Shown in pieces: positions 33,691 to 45,400 of a DNA stretch of 64,000 bases. Source of the DNA: Anaeramoeba flamelloides (Eukaryota; Metamonada; Anaeramoebidae); contig JANTQA010000042.1 in NCBI GenBank assembly GCA_027625915.1, positions 5,530,001-5,594,000 of the forward strand. The letters are read 5' to 3'. Each line of letters starts with the position of its first letter. Within the stretch, counting starts at the first letter, position 1. The position numbers were made by a program, and so were the translations under genes. Under the pieces are notes generated by a model. The model was given only the letters and a program-made list of their open reading frames with translations, was not told the origin of the DNA and did not search any database.

Positions 33691-36600
33691 TTTTTTTTTA
33701 ATATTTTTATTATTTGAGGTTTGTTCGCTTGATTGCGATCCTGTATTTTGATCATTATTTACTTTATTTATATTATTAAATAGAGAAATTTGAATTCTAT
33801 TTTTCATGGCAATATTAGGATTATCAATCCATAATATAGGTTTTTGTTTTTCTCTTTTTTTTATTTTATTGTTGATTAATAAGAAAGATGGTAATTGGTC
33901 ATAACTTTCTTCAAAATAATCTATCGTAGAACTAAGATTGAAATCATTATCTTCTTCATCCCATGAGAATTCATCATCTTCATCATCCTCTTCCTCTTCC
34001 AAAAGGTACCCGCCCTTTTCTTCTCTTTTGTCCAATTCGTCTTCTTCTTCTGAGCTTGTAATTTCAAATTTCAAAGTTTCATAGGGAACTGTCCTGGTAC
34101 CAACTGACGGGGCAGGTTCTATTTGCTTTAAATGCTCAAGAATTTGAAAAAATGTTTTGTCCAAATGTTTTTTTTCATTTAAATTTTTCATTGTCAATGT
34201 TTCAATATGTAATTTAGTTTCTTCTGGGTAATCCTGAAAATAATTACTGTCGGGTAAAATGTTTGATAATTCTGTTTCACCAATTAATAAAGATGTTTCG
34301 TAGACCCAACATTTTGCAACGTTTTTTGGATTATAGCCCCCTCCTCCTAACACAAGTAATGGTTTACCTAGCCCCTTAACATATTTTACACATTCACCGG
34401 GCCCCTTTAAAGTCAAATTAAAACACCCTAATGGATCGTGTGCAAGTGTATCGGCCCCACACTGCAAAACAATTGCTGAGGGTTGATAATAATTCATAAT
34501 AATGTCAATTGTTCTTTTGAATATATAAAAATATGATTCATCATCCATCCCATCGTTTAAGGGGAAATTTACTGCATAATTTTCACCTTTATTGAAACCA
34601 ACATCGTTAATGCTGCCTTTTATTTTATCAAGTTTTTTTAATTTTAAATTAGATTAATGTTTTTTAGAATAAGGACAAAAGTTGTTTATTGAACGATAAA
34701 CAAATATTGGTTTGTTGTATTTAAAAAATGCACTTATTACAATTTTTTTTTTATTTTTATATTTTTTTCGAAAACATCACTTTGCAGACCAAATTCATTT
34801 ATTTAAAAATTATTTGATGAAGATTACCAAAAGTTAATATTATTAATGAAATGAAGGTTAGTGCGCTGTATAAAATGGTTTGGAAAGCAATAGTATCATA
34901 ATGTTAATTCTGATGAAATATTGGAAAGATAGAATGTCACATTTTCATTTTCTCCCAAGCTGAATTTTATTTGTATTGAGAAGAAGAGTTGCAAAGGAAA
35001 AAGATCAAGTGGTTACTTGCCAATACTTAGGATACTGAAATATAACAGTATGGGTAACTTCAAAATGAAAAAAGAAAAAGCAAAGGCAAAAAATATTCAA
35101 ATGTTTTAAAGCAAATCAGATCAAAAAGAAAAAAGAAATAACAGCAATTAAATAACGAATCCCCAAACGAATATTCATGATCAATTATCAATAAATTAAA
35201 TTAACCAAAAGTATCGTGGCTGTGATTTTGAGTAATTTTAATTAAAGATAGCATTTTTTTTTTTCTTGATTTTTTACCAATTTTTCCTTCTGATAAATAA
35301 GCCTTATTAAATTTTTTTTTTTTTTTTTTTCTTTTCTCTTTTTTCCTTTTCTTTTTTTTGTTTTTACTTTTTAAATATAAAAAAATTTTGGGTATGTCTT
35401 TTCCTTGAACAATCGTGAAATCTATGATTTTATGCTTAAATTACCTTTAAGGAAATTTAAGTAAAAGTACATTTAGAGTCTAATTTACACTTCTTTAATA
35501 ATAATAAAGAAATTCACTTTTTTTGAGTTTTAAAAATTTTATTCTCAAATATCCCATTAAATGAAAAAAATTACAAAATAAAAAAAATAGACAATTACTA
35601 ATTTTACTGTTGCGGAAAAAAATTCTGTCAGCGGAAAAAAAGTAGGGCACTTATTTTGTAAAAAATTAACAATTTAATTGTCAACATTAGTAAAAGTGAT
35701 CAAATCCACCAGAATTTTTTGAAGATAATAAGATTACAAATGGAATTAAAGCCTTTTAAGAAGTATATTATCTAACTTAGATTTTCTTCATTTCAATTAC
35801 CTCAAGATCCTTCAAATAGAATGTCTTTAAAATCAAATTACTTATTTTTGATTGTAAAAAGTGGCAAAAATGAGTAAAAAGTGCATTTTTTGGACAATTC
35901 ATATGTTGCAAATTACGACTTTCAGAGATAACTCTTAATATTTAATCAGAATTTTTTTGTGAGTACTTGAGAAATATTCGATTCTTGTTAAGATAAAACA
36001 ATTGTGAAAATGACCAATTTCTGATTTTTCGATTTTTCATTGTAAATCTTAATAGAACCTGAAAACTTTATTTTTTTAAAAAATAGTATTGAATATCAAG
36101 ATCAAGGATTAAAGGCCCAAAGGAATCGTTATAAAATTCAAAGAACTACAGTCAGTTCCACATGTAAGACACAAATTTGAACGAAATTTAAGGCACAAAA
36201 AAAAATCTCAAATTAAGGCAAAATTCAAATTCTCGTAAAAATAATTTGTGAAAAAAAAAAATTCCAAAAAATGTGCTTTAATTTGAGATTTTTCTGTGCT
36301 TAAATTTTGTTGAAGTTTGTATCTTAAATGTGGAACTGGCTGTAACCCAAGATATATTTATTGTTAAAATAACATTTAAAATGGCAAAGATAAAAAATAG
36401 TGATAATTCTTCATTTTCTGTGAAGATTTAATTTTATAATAAAGCATTTGATTTTTAAGACATACTATTTGAAGGATCTTGATGAAATTTAAATAACAGG
36501 AAAATACGTTAGATAACTTATTTCTTAAAAGGCTTTAATCCCCATTTGATTTCTTATTATCTTCAAAAAATTCTGGTGATTTTGATCAGTTTTACTAATG

Positions 36601-38426
36601 TTGACAATTATATTTTTAATTGTTTACAAATCAAGTGTACCACTTTTAATCCGTGTACCAATTTTTTTCCGCAACAGTTACATCAAATCAAATAAAAATT
36701 AATTGAAAATACTGTTATTTTCCAATTAATAAATGAAAAATTTTTAATTTAGGTAAACCAAATATTTTTTAATAATTATTCTATGAACAAAAACTCCACA
36801 AAAAAGATATTTTTTGAAATTTAATTAAGCTTCCTTACTTAGCTTTCTGATAAAAATGTAATTAGTATAATTTGATTTTCATAGTATAATAACAATTCAA
36901 TTTATTTGAATGTTTTCCTTTTATAAGAGAATTAACAAAGTGGAATTTATTTTTTTATTTTTTATTTTGAAAGTAGAAGATAATACAACAGTATTATTGT
37001 TTTTTTTTTTTGATTTAAATTGATTTAATAGATTGGCAGAAACATTTTTCTCGAGAGTAAATTCTTCAAGAAAGATTTTCACAAATTTTTAACAAAATTG
37101 CAAATAGGTTTTTTTTTTTGAAAAGTTGATGTTTTTTAAGCATTAGTATTTGGATTTGGTTAGAAATAAATTTTATTATTATTTTTTGAGTTTTTTTTTT
37201 GGAATAAAAAAATTAGAAAAAATTCACTAAAACGAAAAAAATGAACAAACTAAAGGAAAACAATTAAATTTTAATAATGTGTATGAAGTTAATAGATTTC
37301 CAAAGAAATTTATTGTATTTGGAGGCATTTCTTTTTGAAATCAAAGAATTTAGAAAGAAAAAGAAAAGGAAAAAAATTAAAAGTGAATTTGATCTAACTG
37401 TTGAGAGAAAAATGTTGGACAGAGAAAAATGGTTGGACACCATTTTTAATTGGAAACATTAGTAAAATTGATTTTTAATTTCTTTTCTTTGTGAAATAAC
37501 TAAGGAAAATAACAATAATCTACTAATTAGAATAAGGACTAATGTAATTCTACTTTTGCAAAACCTTATCTCTTATAATCTAAAGCAAGTTTAAAAACAT
37601 ACCATTTTCAGAATTAATAGTAAACTTTACTACAACTTGGATTTTTGTTAAAATAGCATGATCTACTTTAGTTATCATCCATTTAAATGAGTATTCTACA
37701 CACACCACATATTAATGAACTTTTAACACCTTTAAACCTGGATTTATATAAAAGTCACCTGGTTATCAATTGGAATTGGATTTTCAATTTCAGTAATGTT
37801 CCCAATTAAAAATGGTGTCCAACCATTTTTCTGTTTCCAACATTTTTCTCTCAACAGTAATTGTTGGATGAGTTAAAAATGTTTTCTCATTAAATTGCCA
37901 GATAATAGTAATGACAGAATTAAGTTTCTTTAAAAAGTGGGAGATAAACAGGATTTTCGGTACTTTTAACTTTGTGCAAATCAAATTGGATTTTACAAAG
38001 ATGAAAAAAGCACAAGTATTAATTGAAATTGTTGAAAAACCAGAACTAGATTGGCAAAACAGAACAAGAGAATCTTCATACAATAAAAAAAAAATAAAAA
38101 AAAACAACAAATTTTGAATAAAATAACAAACCTGTTCCAGGAAAATAGCCCTTTCCATATTTATGGAAACTACAAGTCATTACTCGATCGGTTTTTTCAA
38201 ATGCTTTTTCAACACCATCCCCGTGATGAATGTCAATATCAATATATAGTACTCTGGGATGATATTTTAATAACTCCAAAATCCCCAAGACAATATCATT
38301 GATATAGCAAAAACCCGATGCTTCGGATCTTTTTGCGTGATGCAAACCACCTATTATTTTAGAGTTTTAAGAAAAGAACCAAATGTAATCAATTTTAGAG
38401 GCCTTAAATGTCTGCAAAAGAAGAAT

Positions 38427-38459
<33 letters not shown>

Positions 38460-38923
38460 AAATAACAAAAGAATAAGGAATAAAAAAAGAAAAAGTAAAA
38501 CAAAAGAAAGCTTTAGAGTCATTAATTACCAGCCCAATTGATTGCAATATCTGTTTCTCCATTATTTAATTTTCTTGCGCCTTGCACTGATCCACCAGCC
38601 GAGATTTGACTAAATTCAAACAGCCCATCAAAAATAGGAGAATCTTCACCAACATTGAATTTGTCCAAGACTTTGGTAAAAATCTCTTTGCAGTCGGGTG
38701 TTACATCTTTAAGAAACTTTACATAGTCTTTTGAGTGGTACTGTGAAAGTTCTTCAAAGGTTGATCGGTTGATGGGATAAATTTTCATTTTGGAATGCAA
38801 GCCATAGCCCGTTATCAGATCGTTTGTTAGACGAATTCTTTTTGGCTTCATAGGATGATCTCCTCCATAATTGAATTTCCCAATACCTGAGTCATAAAAA
38901 TAGCTCACTTTTCTGTTACTCAT
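33682..38923 (-). CDS. Class I histone deacetylase (Rpd3/HDAC1 type, three exons)
   Basis: Exons are 38923-38530, 38350-38132 and 34616-33682; all junctions conserve phase (GGCTG|GTAATT ... AATAG|G and AACAG|GTTTGT ... AAAAG|G). The enzyme removes acetyl groups from histone lysines using Zn2+. Key residues are present: the His pair [15 protein letters not shown] (His135/His136), zinc ligands in DIDIHHGDG (Asp171, His173) and CGADT (Asp260), and the transition-state Tyr299 in GGGGYN. After ~370 residues comes an acidic tail ([16 protein letters not shown], then [11 protein letters not shown]) typical of Rpd3 proteins. The strict frame is 515 aa. A KEKE-rich extension appears in the next frame to 33060. 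Intron 2 is 3.5 kb and filled with repeats. Confidence 0.92.
35607..36677. mobile_element. Foldback element with CTGTTGCGG ends, 1.07 kb
   Basis: The left arm starts CTGTTGCGGAAAAAAATTCT and the right arm ends TTTTTTTCCGCAACAG. Pairing continues for ~230 bp, including CCAGAATTTTTTGAAGATAA / TTATCTTCAAAAAATTCTGG and TTAAAGCCTTTTAAGAA / TTCTTAAAAGGCTTTAA. The flank is TA on the left and TTA on the right. The termini resemble Tc1/mariner-type ends. Confidence 0.8.
36149..36342. mobile_element. Palindromic CAGTC-type MITE, copy E, nested
   Basis: 194 bp. CAGTCAGTTCCACATGTAAG on the left and CTTAAATGTGGAACTGGCTG on the right; TA on both sides. It sits in the loop of the 35607-36677 foldback and is therefore younger than it. 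Confidence 0.85.
37376..37877. repeat. Inverted duplication with a conserved 21-codon open frame
   Basis: 37376-37457 (plus) and 37795-37877 (minus) are inverted copies. Both encode TVERKML(D/E) followed by [10 protein letters not shown](K/E)H, and both end close to a stop. Nucleotide identity is high over ~75 bp and falls outside. The function is unknown; it may be the end of a duplicated gene fragment or the inner arm of an element. Confidence 0.55.
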
Positions 38924-39449
38924 CGATTATTTTGAAAAGCTTGAAGAGAAAAAAGCAATAATTAATAATGTTTATTAATTTCAAATAAGACAGTTGAAGA
39001 AAAATAAAAAAATGATTGGTTTTTTTTTAAGGAATCTTATCACAGAATATATTTAACCCTAAAACACAAGTCTTTTCGTTTTTATACACAATAGTATTTA
39101 TCAATTTGTAAATTACCTTATTTTATAATCTTTGAGTAATTCCTGATAAATACTTTTATTTAAAAGTCCAACAAGATTGGATTTCAGCTACTTTTTGTTT
39201 TTTTCAATTCTGGAAGATTCCTTTCATTTATAATTTGAAGTTTATCCAATGTAAATCAAGGTATATAGTATAAAAATAAACAATAATATACCAAGAGATC
39301 AGAAAAATTAAATCTATGACTTGGACATTATTAAGGAGGTAAAAAAAAACAATATCACTAGTACCTTTCCCATAATAACATGTGTCAACTTTTGAAAACC
39401 AATGTTACTAATTAAAAGCCATTGGTCTTTTTCTAGTAAGTTTACAGAT

Positions 39450-39580
39450 AAAAAGATCAAAGAAACCTACAATAAACAATTAGATATGGTATTTGTTTCT
39501 TCAAGTTATAATATTCAAACACCAAATTCTGAAAAATGAAGGATCAAATAAAAATTTTCATCACAGAAATTAGAGCAAGC
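39450..39580 (+). repeat. Short dispersed repeat, copy 2
   Basis: AGATCAAAGAAACCTACAAT through AAAAATGAAGGATCAAAT matches 49020-49115 and, inverted, 61650-61790. No ends or open frame identify the class. Confidence 0.6.
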
Positions 39581-40951
39581 TCTACTCATGTTCAAAAATG
39601 AATTCTGAATTTTTCACTATTGTTTGTTAAAATATAAATTTTTGTTTTCCTTTTATTCTTTTCATAAAGATCAAAATATCTCTTTAGATAATTTGTGAAA
39701 TTTCTTTATTTTAAGATGTAAGTGGAACCCTTCCCATTAAAATGTTTTTTTTTGACTTAGGTTTTTTTTATTTTTAAGATATAAATAGAATATTTTTTGA
39801 ATTAGCTATATATTTCTCAAATATTTCAAAGAGGTATTTGCTTTTAAGAGTATTAAAGAAATATTTATAATCATAGAATTTTTCAAAATTTGGGAAAATA
39901 CAACAGTGTTTTTCTTGGGAAATTCTCTTCTCTAAGTACAATATATTGGTTTTACAAATTTACAGAAAACTCAGTTATACCCAATATTTAAAAATATTTT
40001 TTAATTTTGCCATACAAATGATATTATTTTTTATATTAATACTTTTATAATTATTACTTCTCTTTTTTTTTTCTATTTTGATAAAATTTACTTCATTTAC
40101 TCTTTTCTCTCAATAATATATATATATAAAAATTATGGGTTTTCCGTATTTGATACTCAATTATACATTAATTTTATATTAAAATATAAATTATTGGATT
40201 AAAAAAATGGTTATATATGGGTATCTTGCTTAAAATGTTCAAAGTTTTGGGTTTTTTTCGGTGAATTTTTCTTTTGGGAAAAACACTTTAAGACTTAATA
40301 AATTCAAAATTTTGACCTCAAAAAGACTGGAAAATATTAACGGACTTACTAAATGGTCACCCAGAATGATTTTTTAATTGAAGACAGATTTTTTGGTAGT
40401 CCCAGCTATCATATTAACAATCTAAATTTTGAAAAATAAAAAAAAAATTATTTGTTTTCTCAACTAACATTACTGAAGAAAATTATGTTTAGCTTTTAAA
40501 CAAAACAAGTATACTACTTCTAAATAGAGGGGTATTTTAATCTCAAAAAATTGATCTTATTGGCATTTTTCTTAAAAATTGATAAAAGAAATCACTTTAT
40601 TTTCAATTTGTTTTTTAAAATAAAAAGTTACATATTATCGTACAATTAATTGAAAACTCTTTTTAAAAAAGTCAAAAAAAAAAAAAAAATGAATTTTTTT
40701 TTGAGGTTTATAAGGTAGATATTAGATAGATGATATTTAATCATTTTCCTCAATTCCTTTAAATAATTTCGAAAGTCTAAGCAACACTACAAATCATGTA
40801 AATAAGATTTTATATAATTAAAAATTAAATTTTTTTATGATATGTTTTTTCATCATTTTGATAAGTTTATCAAAACTAGTAATCTCATTTTTTGTATTCC
40901 CTTAAATTTATCCTCAATTATTATTATCCAATTTATTTTAAGTGTACTAAT

Positions 40952-41506
40952 AAACTCCATTTCACTCAAAGTGACCCAGCCAAAAATGAACAATTTAATT
41001 TTTTTTAAGAATGAACCAAACATAGCTTGTTTAGAAATACGAGAAATAATAAATTTGAGATTAGAGTCAATAATCATAAAAGAAAAGCCTGAGACAAACA
41101 TAAATTTCAAAAAAAAAATGTTAAAAAAAAATTTTGGTGCCCTTTTATTAGAAGGTCTCGTGTAGAATTTTCAATTTCTTTAGGAAATTAAAATTGTTTA
41201 CAATAAGTTTTTTTTTTATTGTGAATATTAAAAATTTAAAAAAAAAACACAATGCCTCACTTTTCTTAAAAGTTAATTTGGATTTTCAAACATTTTTTAT
41301 TTTTAAATTGAGTTTTTTTTAAAAAAAAAAAAGAAGAAAAAAAAAAGCAAAAAAAAGTAAAATAAAACAAAAAAAAATTTACAAAATGAGAAAAAATGAT
41401 TGATCTAAAAATTGAAATTTTGTTTGAGAATAATAATGAATTAAACTTATAGAATATATTCTATTTCCATAATAAAACTGGACTCCTTTGACTAAAAAAG
41501 AGTTTA
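40952..41506 (+). repeat. Dispersed repeat, copy 2 (partner 311-864)
   Basis: Collinear with the copy at 311-864. Differences are scattered substitutions and small indels, mostly in A runs. Confidence 0.75.
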
Positions 41507-42458
41507 GATTTAAAAAGAATTTGGTAGAATCGGGGAGAGAACTTAAAAAAAAAAATTGAAATTTGCTTTATTTTGTTTGAAAATTTTGAAAATTATTTGG
41601 ATCAATAATTATTTTTTTGTACAAATTCAAAATTATCTAATTTGGTAACTTTAAATTAAAGGGGTATTTATTTATTTTTAATAATTTGTTATGAATTGAC
41701 ATGAATAATTAAATCTAATAAAAAATTTTTTTTTACAAACATATATCGGGAAAACTGAAAGTTATTACATTTTGTTTTTTTTTAATTGTTATATTATTAT
41801 AATAAATTGTGAAAATTATTATAAAATTACATTTCGTGTCGTCATCATATAATCCAATTATCTACAAGAAAAAATTAATAAAATTTCTTAATAAAATATT
41901 TTTACTAACAACTAATATAATAAGTTAGGTATAAGCATCCATTTTTCTTGAAAAATATTGATTTATTTGGGATAGAAGATACTATAACTTATGTTAAAGT
42001 ATTGGATTCTAAATATCACAGAAAAAAACTAAGATATTTTATAAATTTGGTAAATTATAATTAGGATTTCAGATTTATTTTATGGTCATATTATTAACTT
42101 TATATTTTTTCATTAAAAATTCGAAAGACTCTTCCATGTATTAATATTAATAATTTGAGTTATTATCTCAAATTAATAATATATTTATTCTATATGGTTG
42201 TTGTTGTGGTTTTTATTATTTCTTTTAAACAATTTTTCAAAAATAAAAAAAAAAAAAAAAAAAAAAAAAGGAAAAGAAAAGATAAGATCAAAATAAAGAT
42301 AAAAGGAAATTTGCATTTATGAAAAACAATTTTTTCAATAATAATAATTCTTTCAAAGTATTTTAATAGAAATAACTCTGGTTTTATTTGGTAAAATGGT
42401 GAGAAAATAAAATACAATGAGTTTCAATAAAACAAATTGGTAAATTAAATATTTAATT

Positions 42459-45400
42459 TTAACAACAATTAGAGTTATTGTTGTGGTTTTTTACTTTTGA
42501 TAACGTTACAGATCCTTCATCACTGCTATCAGAAAATTCATTGTCTATTTTTTTTGTTAATTTTTTGGAATTTTCTAATTGCACTGTCATCTCAAGAAAT
42601 AATTGATCAACATTTTCAGATGTCTTTGCTGATGTTTCAAAGAACATTAGTCCATTCTTTTCTGCATATTGTTCGCCTACTTCCTTTTCAATCACACGTT
42701 CTTTTACTAAATCAATTTTGTTTCCAACCAAGGCAATCCTAACGTCGGGGTCACCTAATTTTTTTAACTCGTTTATCCATTTTTTTGATTTTTCAAAGGT
42801 ATCCTTTTTATTGATAGCATCAATAGATATAAAATATTGATGATTTAGAATTTTTCAATTAATTTATATTTTAAAAAAAATCAGATAGGGTTTAAATAAA
42901 ATAAATAAATAGCATGGATTAGCGTTGAATAAGTGTGGTCCAATTGTTGTAGAAATTTATCATGGGGTGGTACTACAACGGTAGACATCAGGTTTTGGAT
43001 ATTTTGTTCTTTACTGGAAGTTATATTATTAAGTTACGTTTTAAAGCTACAAGAAAATTAAAAAAAAATATTGAGACCTTAAATATATAAGGAACTTTAT
43101 TTTATATCAAAAATAAGTGTCATTAGAATTTTAATTCTAATTTTTTTTTTTTTTTTTTTTTTTGAAAACTTTTTGAGAGAGAGTTCCTAGATTGTATTTG
43201 CTACAAAGAAGTTAATTCGTAAGTAAGTTGTTGTTTTTAAAATTTAATTGGTTCTCCAATCGGATTTTTGGTTCGTACATTTCCAATTAATTAAAACAGC
43301 CATTCAATAAGCTAATGGGTGGTTTTTATATTTTTTTTTCTTCAAGAAGAAAATATAGAATTAAATTTCACTTTATACTCTTTAAAAATCTTCGTAATGA
43401 TACAGTTAAGAATTGAGTACATTAATATTTCTGAATTTCACCAAAGCTTGAAAAAAAGTTTTTTTCGAATTGAAAATGTATTTTTTTTTAATTAGAATTC
43501 TCTTTCTTCTTTGAGAATTGACTTTTAATAAGACAATGCACTCTTGTTTAAAAAAATCAGCCCTATTACAGTCAGTTCCATTTTTAAGATACAAACTTTC
43601 AATCAAATTTAAGGCACAAAAGAATCTCAAAATAAAGCACAAAATTCAAATTCTAGTAAAATAATTTGTAAAAAAAAAATTCCAAAAAATGTGCTTTAAT
43701 TTGAGGGTTTTTTGTACCTTACATTTCGTCCAAGGTTTGTGTCTTAAAGTGGAACTAACAGTGGATAAGATCATTTTTTTCTGAATGTGTTGGATAATTA
43801 TTTTATTTAACCGTCCATTTAGAGTTTTCAAACTTGTAAAAAAGAAAAATAAAAATGAAAAGAAAATAAGTTTGATTAAATAAAATAGTTTTGTTTTTAT
43901 CTCAATTTTGTTGATTAACACGATTTTATAGATTTTCGTTATATATATATATATATATATATAAACTCTTTTTCAAATTAAAGGGCACAAAAAATTTCAA
44001 GAATTATTCATAAATGAATCAAATTAATTGTAGCATCATTCTAAAATCTAAGAAACACTTTAAAACGTAAAAAAACACTCAACTAATTCTTTACAACTCA
44101 TTAAAACAAAACAATAAAAATTAAAATTCAATATCTTAAAAATTGGTGTGCCCTTTTATATGAAATGAGAAATCCCGTTTTGTAAATTGTAATGAAAAAA
44201 ATTAAAAACCCAATAAAAACCTTTGAACAAGGTGAATTGAGAAAAAGTTCTCAAATTTTTATTGATAATTCTTTACACATCAAACTTTTGTACTTTAAAG
44301 TCTCATTTTCAAGATCAAGCCCCAATTCATCTGGTATTTTGTTGGAATGTTTTTTCTTTATTTCTCTTTTCTTTGTTCCATCCATCAATCCAATAATGGT
44401 CTGTCTTATTTCCTATTTCTAGCTCATTCAAAATCAAACTTAAACTGTTTCCGTTTATACAAAGGTAGATTATTTCCAAATTGGTTTCTTCTTATCTTGC
44501 TTTTTCATTTTCCAACTGTTCAATATCCAAAAATAAAAAAAGCAAAAAATGAAAAAATGAATGATTAAAAGAAATTTCACCAATAAGTAATTATCTTATT
44601 AACAATCAAATTCGATGGTATTGACGATTTGGGAGGTGTGCCCTTTTGTTTGAAAAATAGTTTATTATATTATCTTGATTCCAGATTATAATAGCTGTTT
44701 ATTTGGTATTATTGCGGTTTTTACATGTTATCATCAAATACTCTTTTTTTTTTTTTTTTTCTTGTGCTTTTAAGATATGAAACAATTTTTTTGAACTGTA
44801 TGTTTTTGGAAATTTTAGTGTGTACAATATTCTTTTTCCTTTTATAGTTAATCGAATTCTTTCTTAATACCACTGTTGGTAATTACTTTTACTTCTTTGT
44901 TAAAATAAAAAACCAAAATAAAAATAAAAAAATCAAAATAATTATAAATTTCTAAAAGCCCCACTACCTGTTCCAAATTTCAGAAAGAATTGGAAGTTGC
45001 TTAACTTAGTATTCACATATTTAACACGGAGTTATACAAAACTAGGAATGGTTCTTTGAGAAAAAAACTCACAAATTCACCTTTTTTTATTGAAATTACA
45101 CTATTAACTGGGAAAAATAAATTGTGCTTGTAATTAATAATAATCTTCTTTTTAATTGATCTTGAAAGTTGTGCTTTGTTGGTAAAAAAGGTTCAAGTCG
45201 TGAGCTGGCTTCCTTAAACCAAAAAAAAAAAATCTTATTAAAAACCAAGTTAAAATAGTTTCAAAATGGAAATTGAACTTAATATTTCTTTAAAATGTTT
45301 TGGATTTATCACGTTATTAAAACGGAAGGTGATTTTGAAACAGAGCACAAGGTAATAAAGCAAGTGTTTAAACTTTAGTATTTGGGTCCATTTTTAATTC

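Larger units (their letters stand above)
34617..38131 (-). other. 3.5 kb repeat-filled intron 2 of the HDAC gene
   Basis: Precisely bounded by GTTTGT and AAAAG in phase. It contains a 1.07 kb foldback (35607-36677), a palindromic MITE nested in that foldback (36149-36342), and an inverted duplication with a conserved open frame (37376-37457 and 37795-37877). Intron 1 (38529-38351) is only 179 bp and holds a long A tract. Confidence 0.8.
38924..42458. other. Intergenic region between the HDAC and Rab5 genes
   Basis: 3.5 kb. It contains a short dispersed repeat copy (39450-39580) and the second copy of the 550 bp repeat (40952-41506). The rest is AT-rich with homopolymer tracts, including A runs at about 42247-42269. 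No gene is supported. Confidence 0.6.

Noticed and set aside
33186-33717. Long plus-strand open frames rich in Phe/Ser/Pro
   Set aside because: They are the complement of the Lys/Glu-rich HDAC tail; low complexity on one strand creates open frames on the other.
37277-37462. 61-codon plus-strand frame as a complete gene
   Set aside because: Only its last ~20 codons are conserved in the inverted copy; the rest is lysine-rich low complexity.
45180-45215. GGTTCAAGTCGTGAGC as a tRNA B box
   Set aside because: No matching acceptor stem, anticodon arm or A box upstream.
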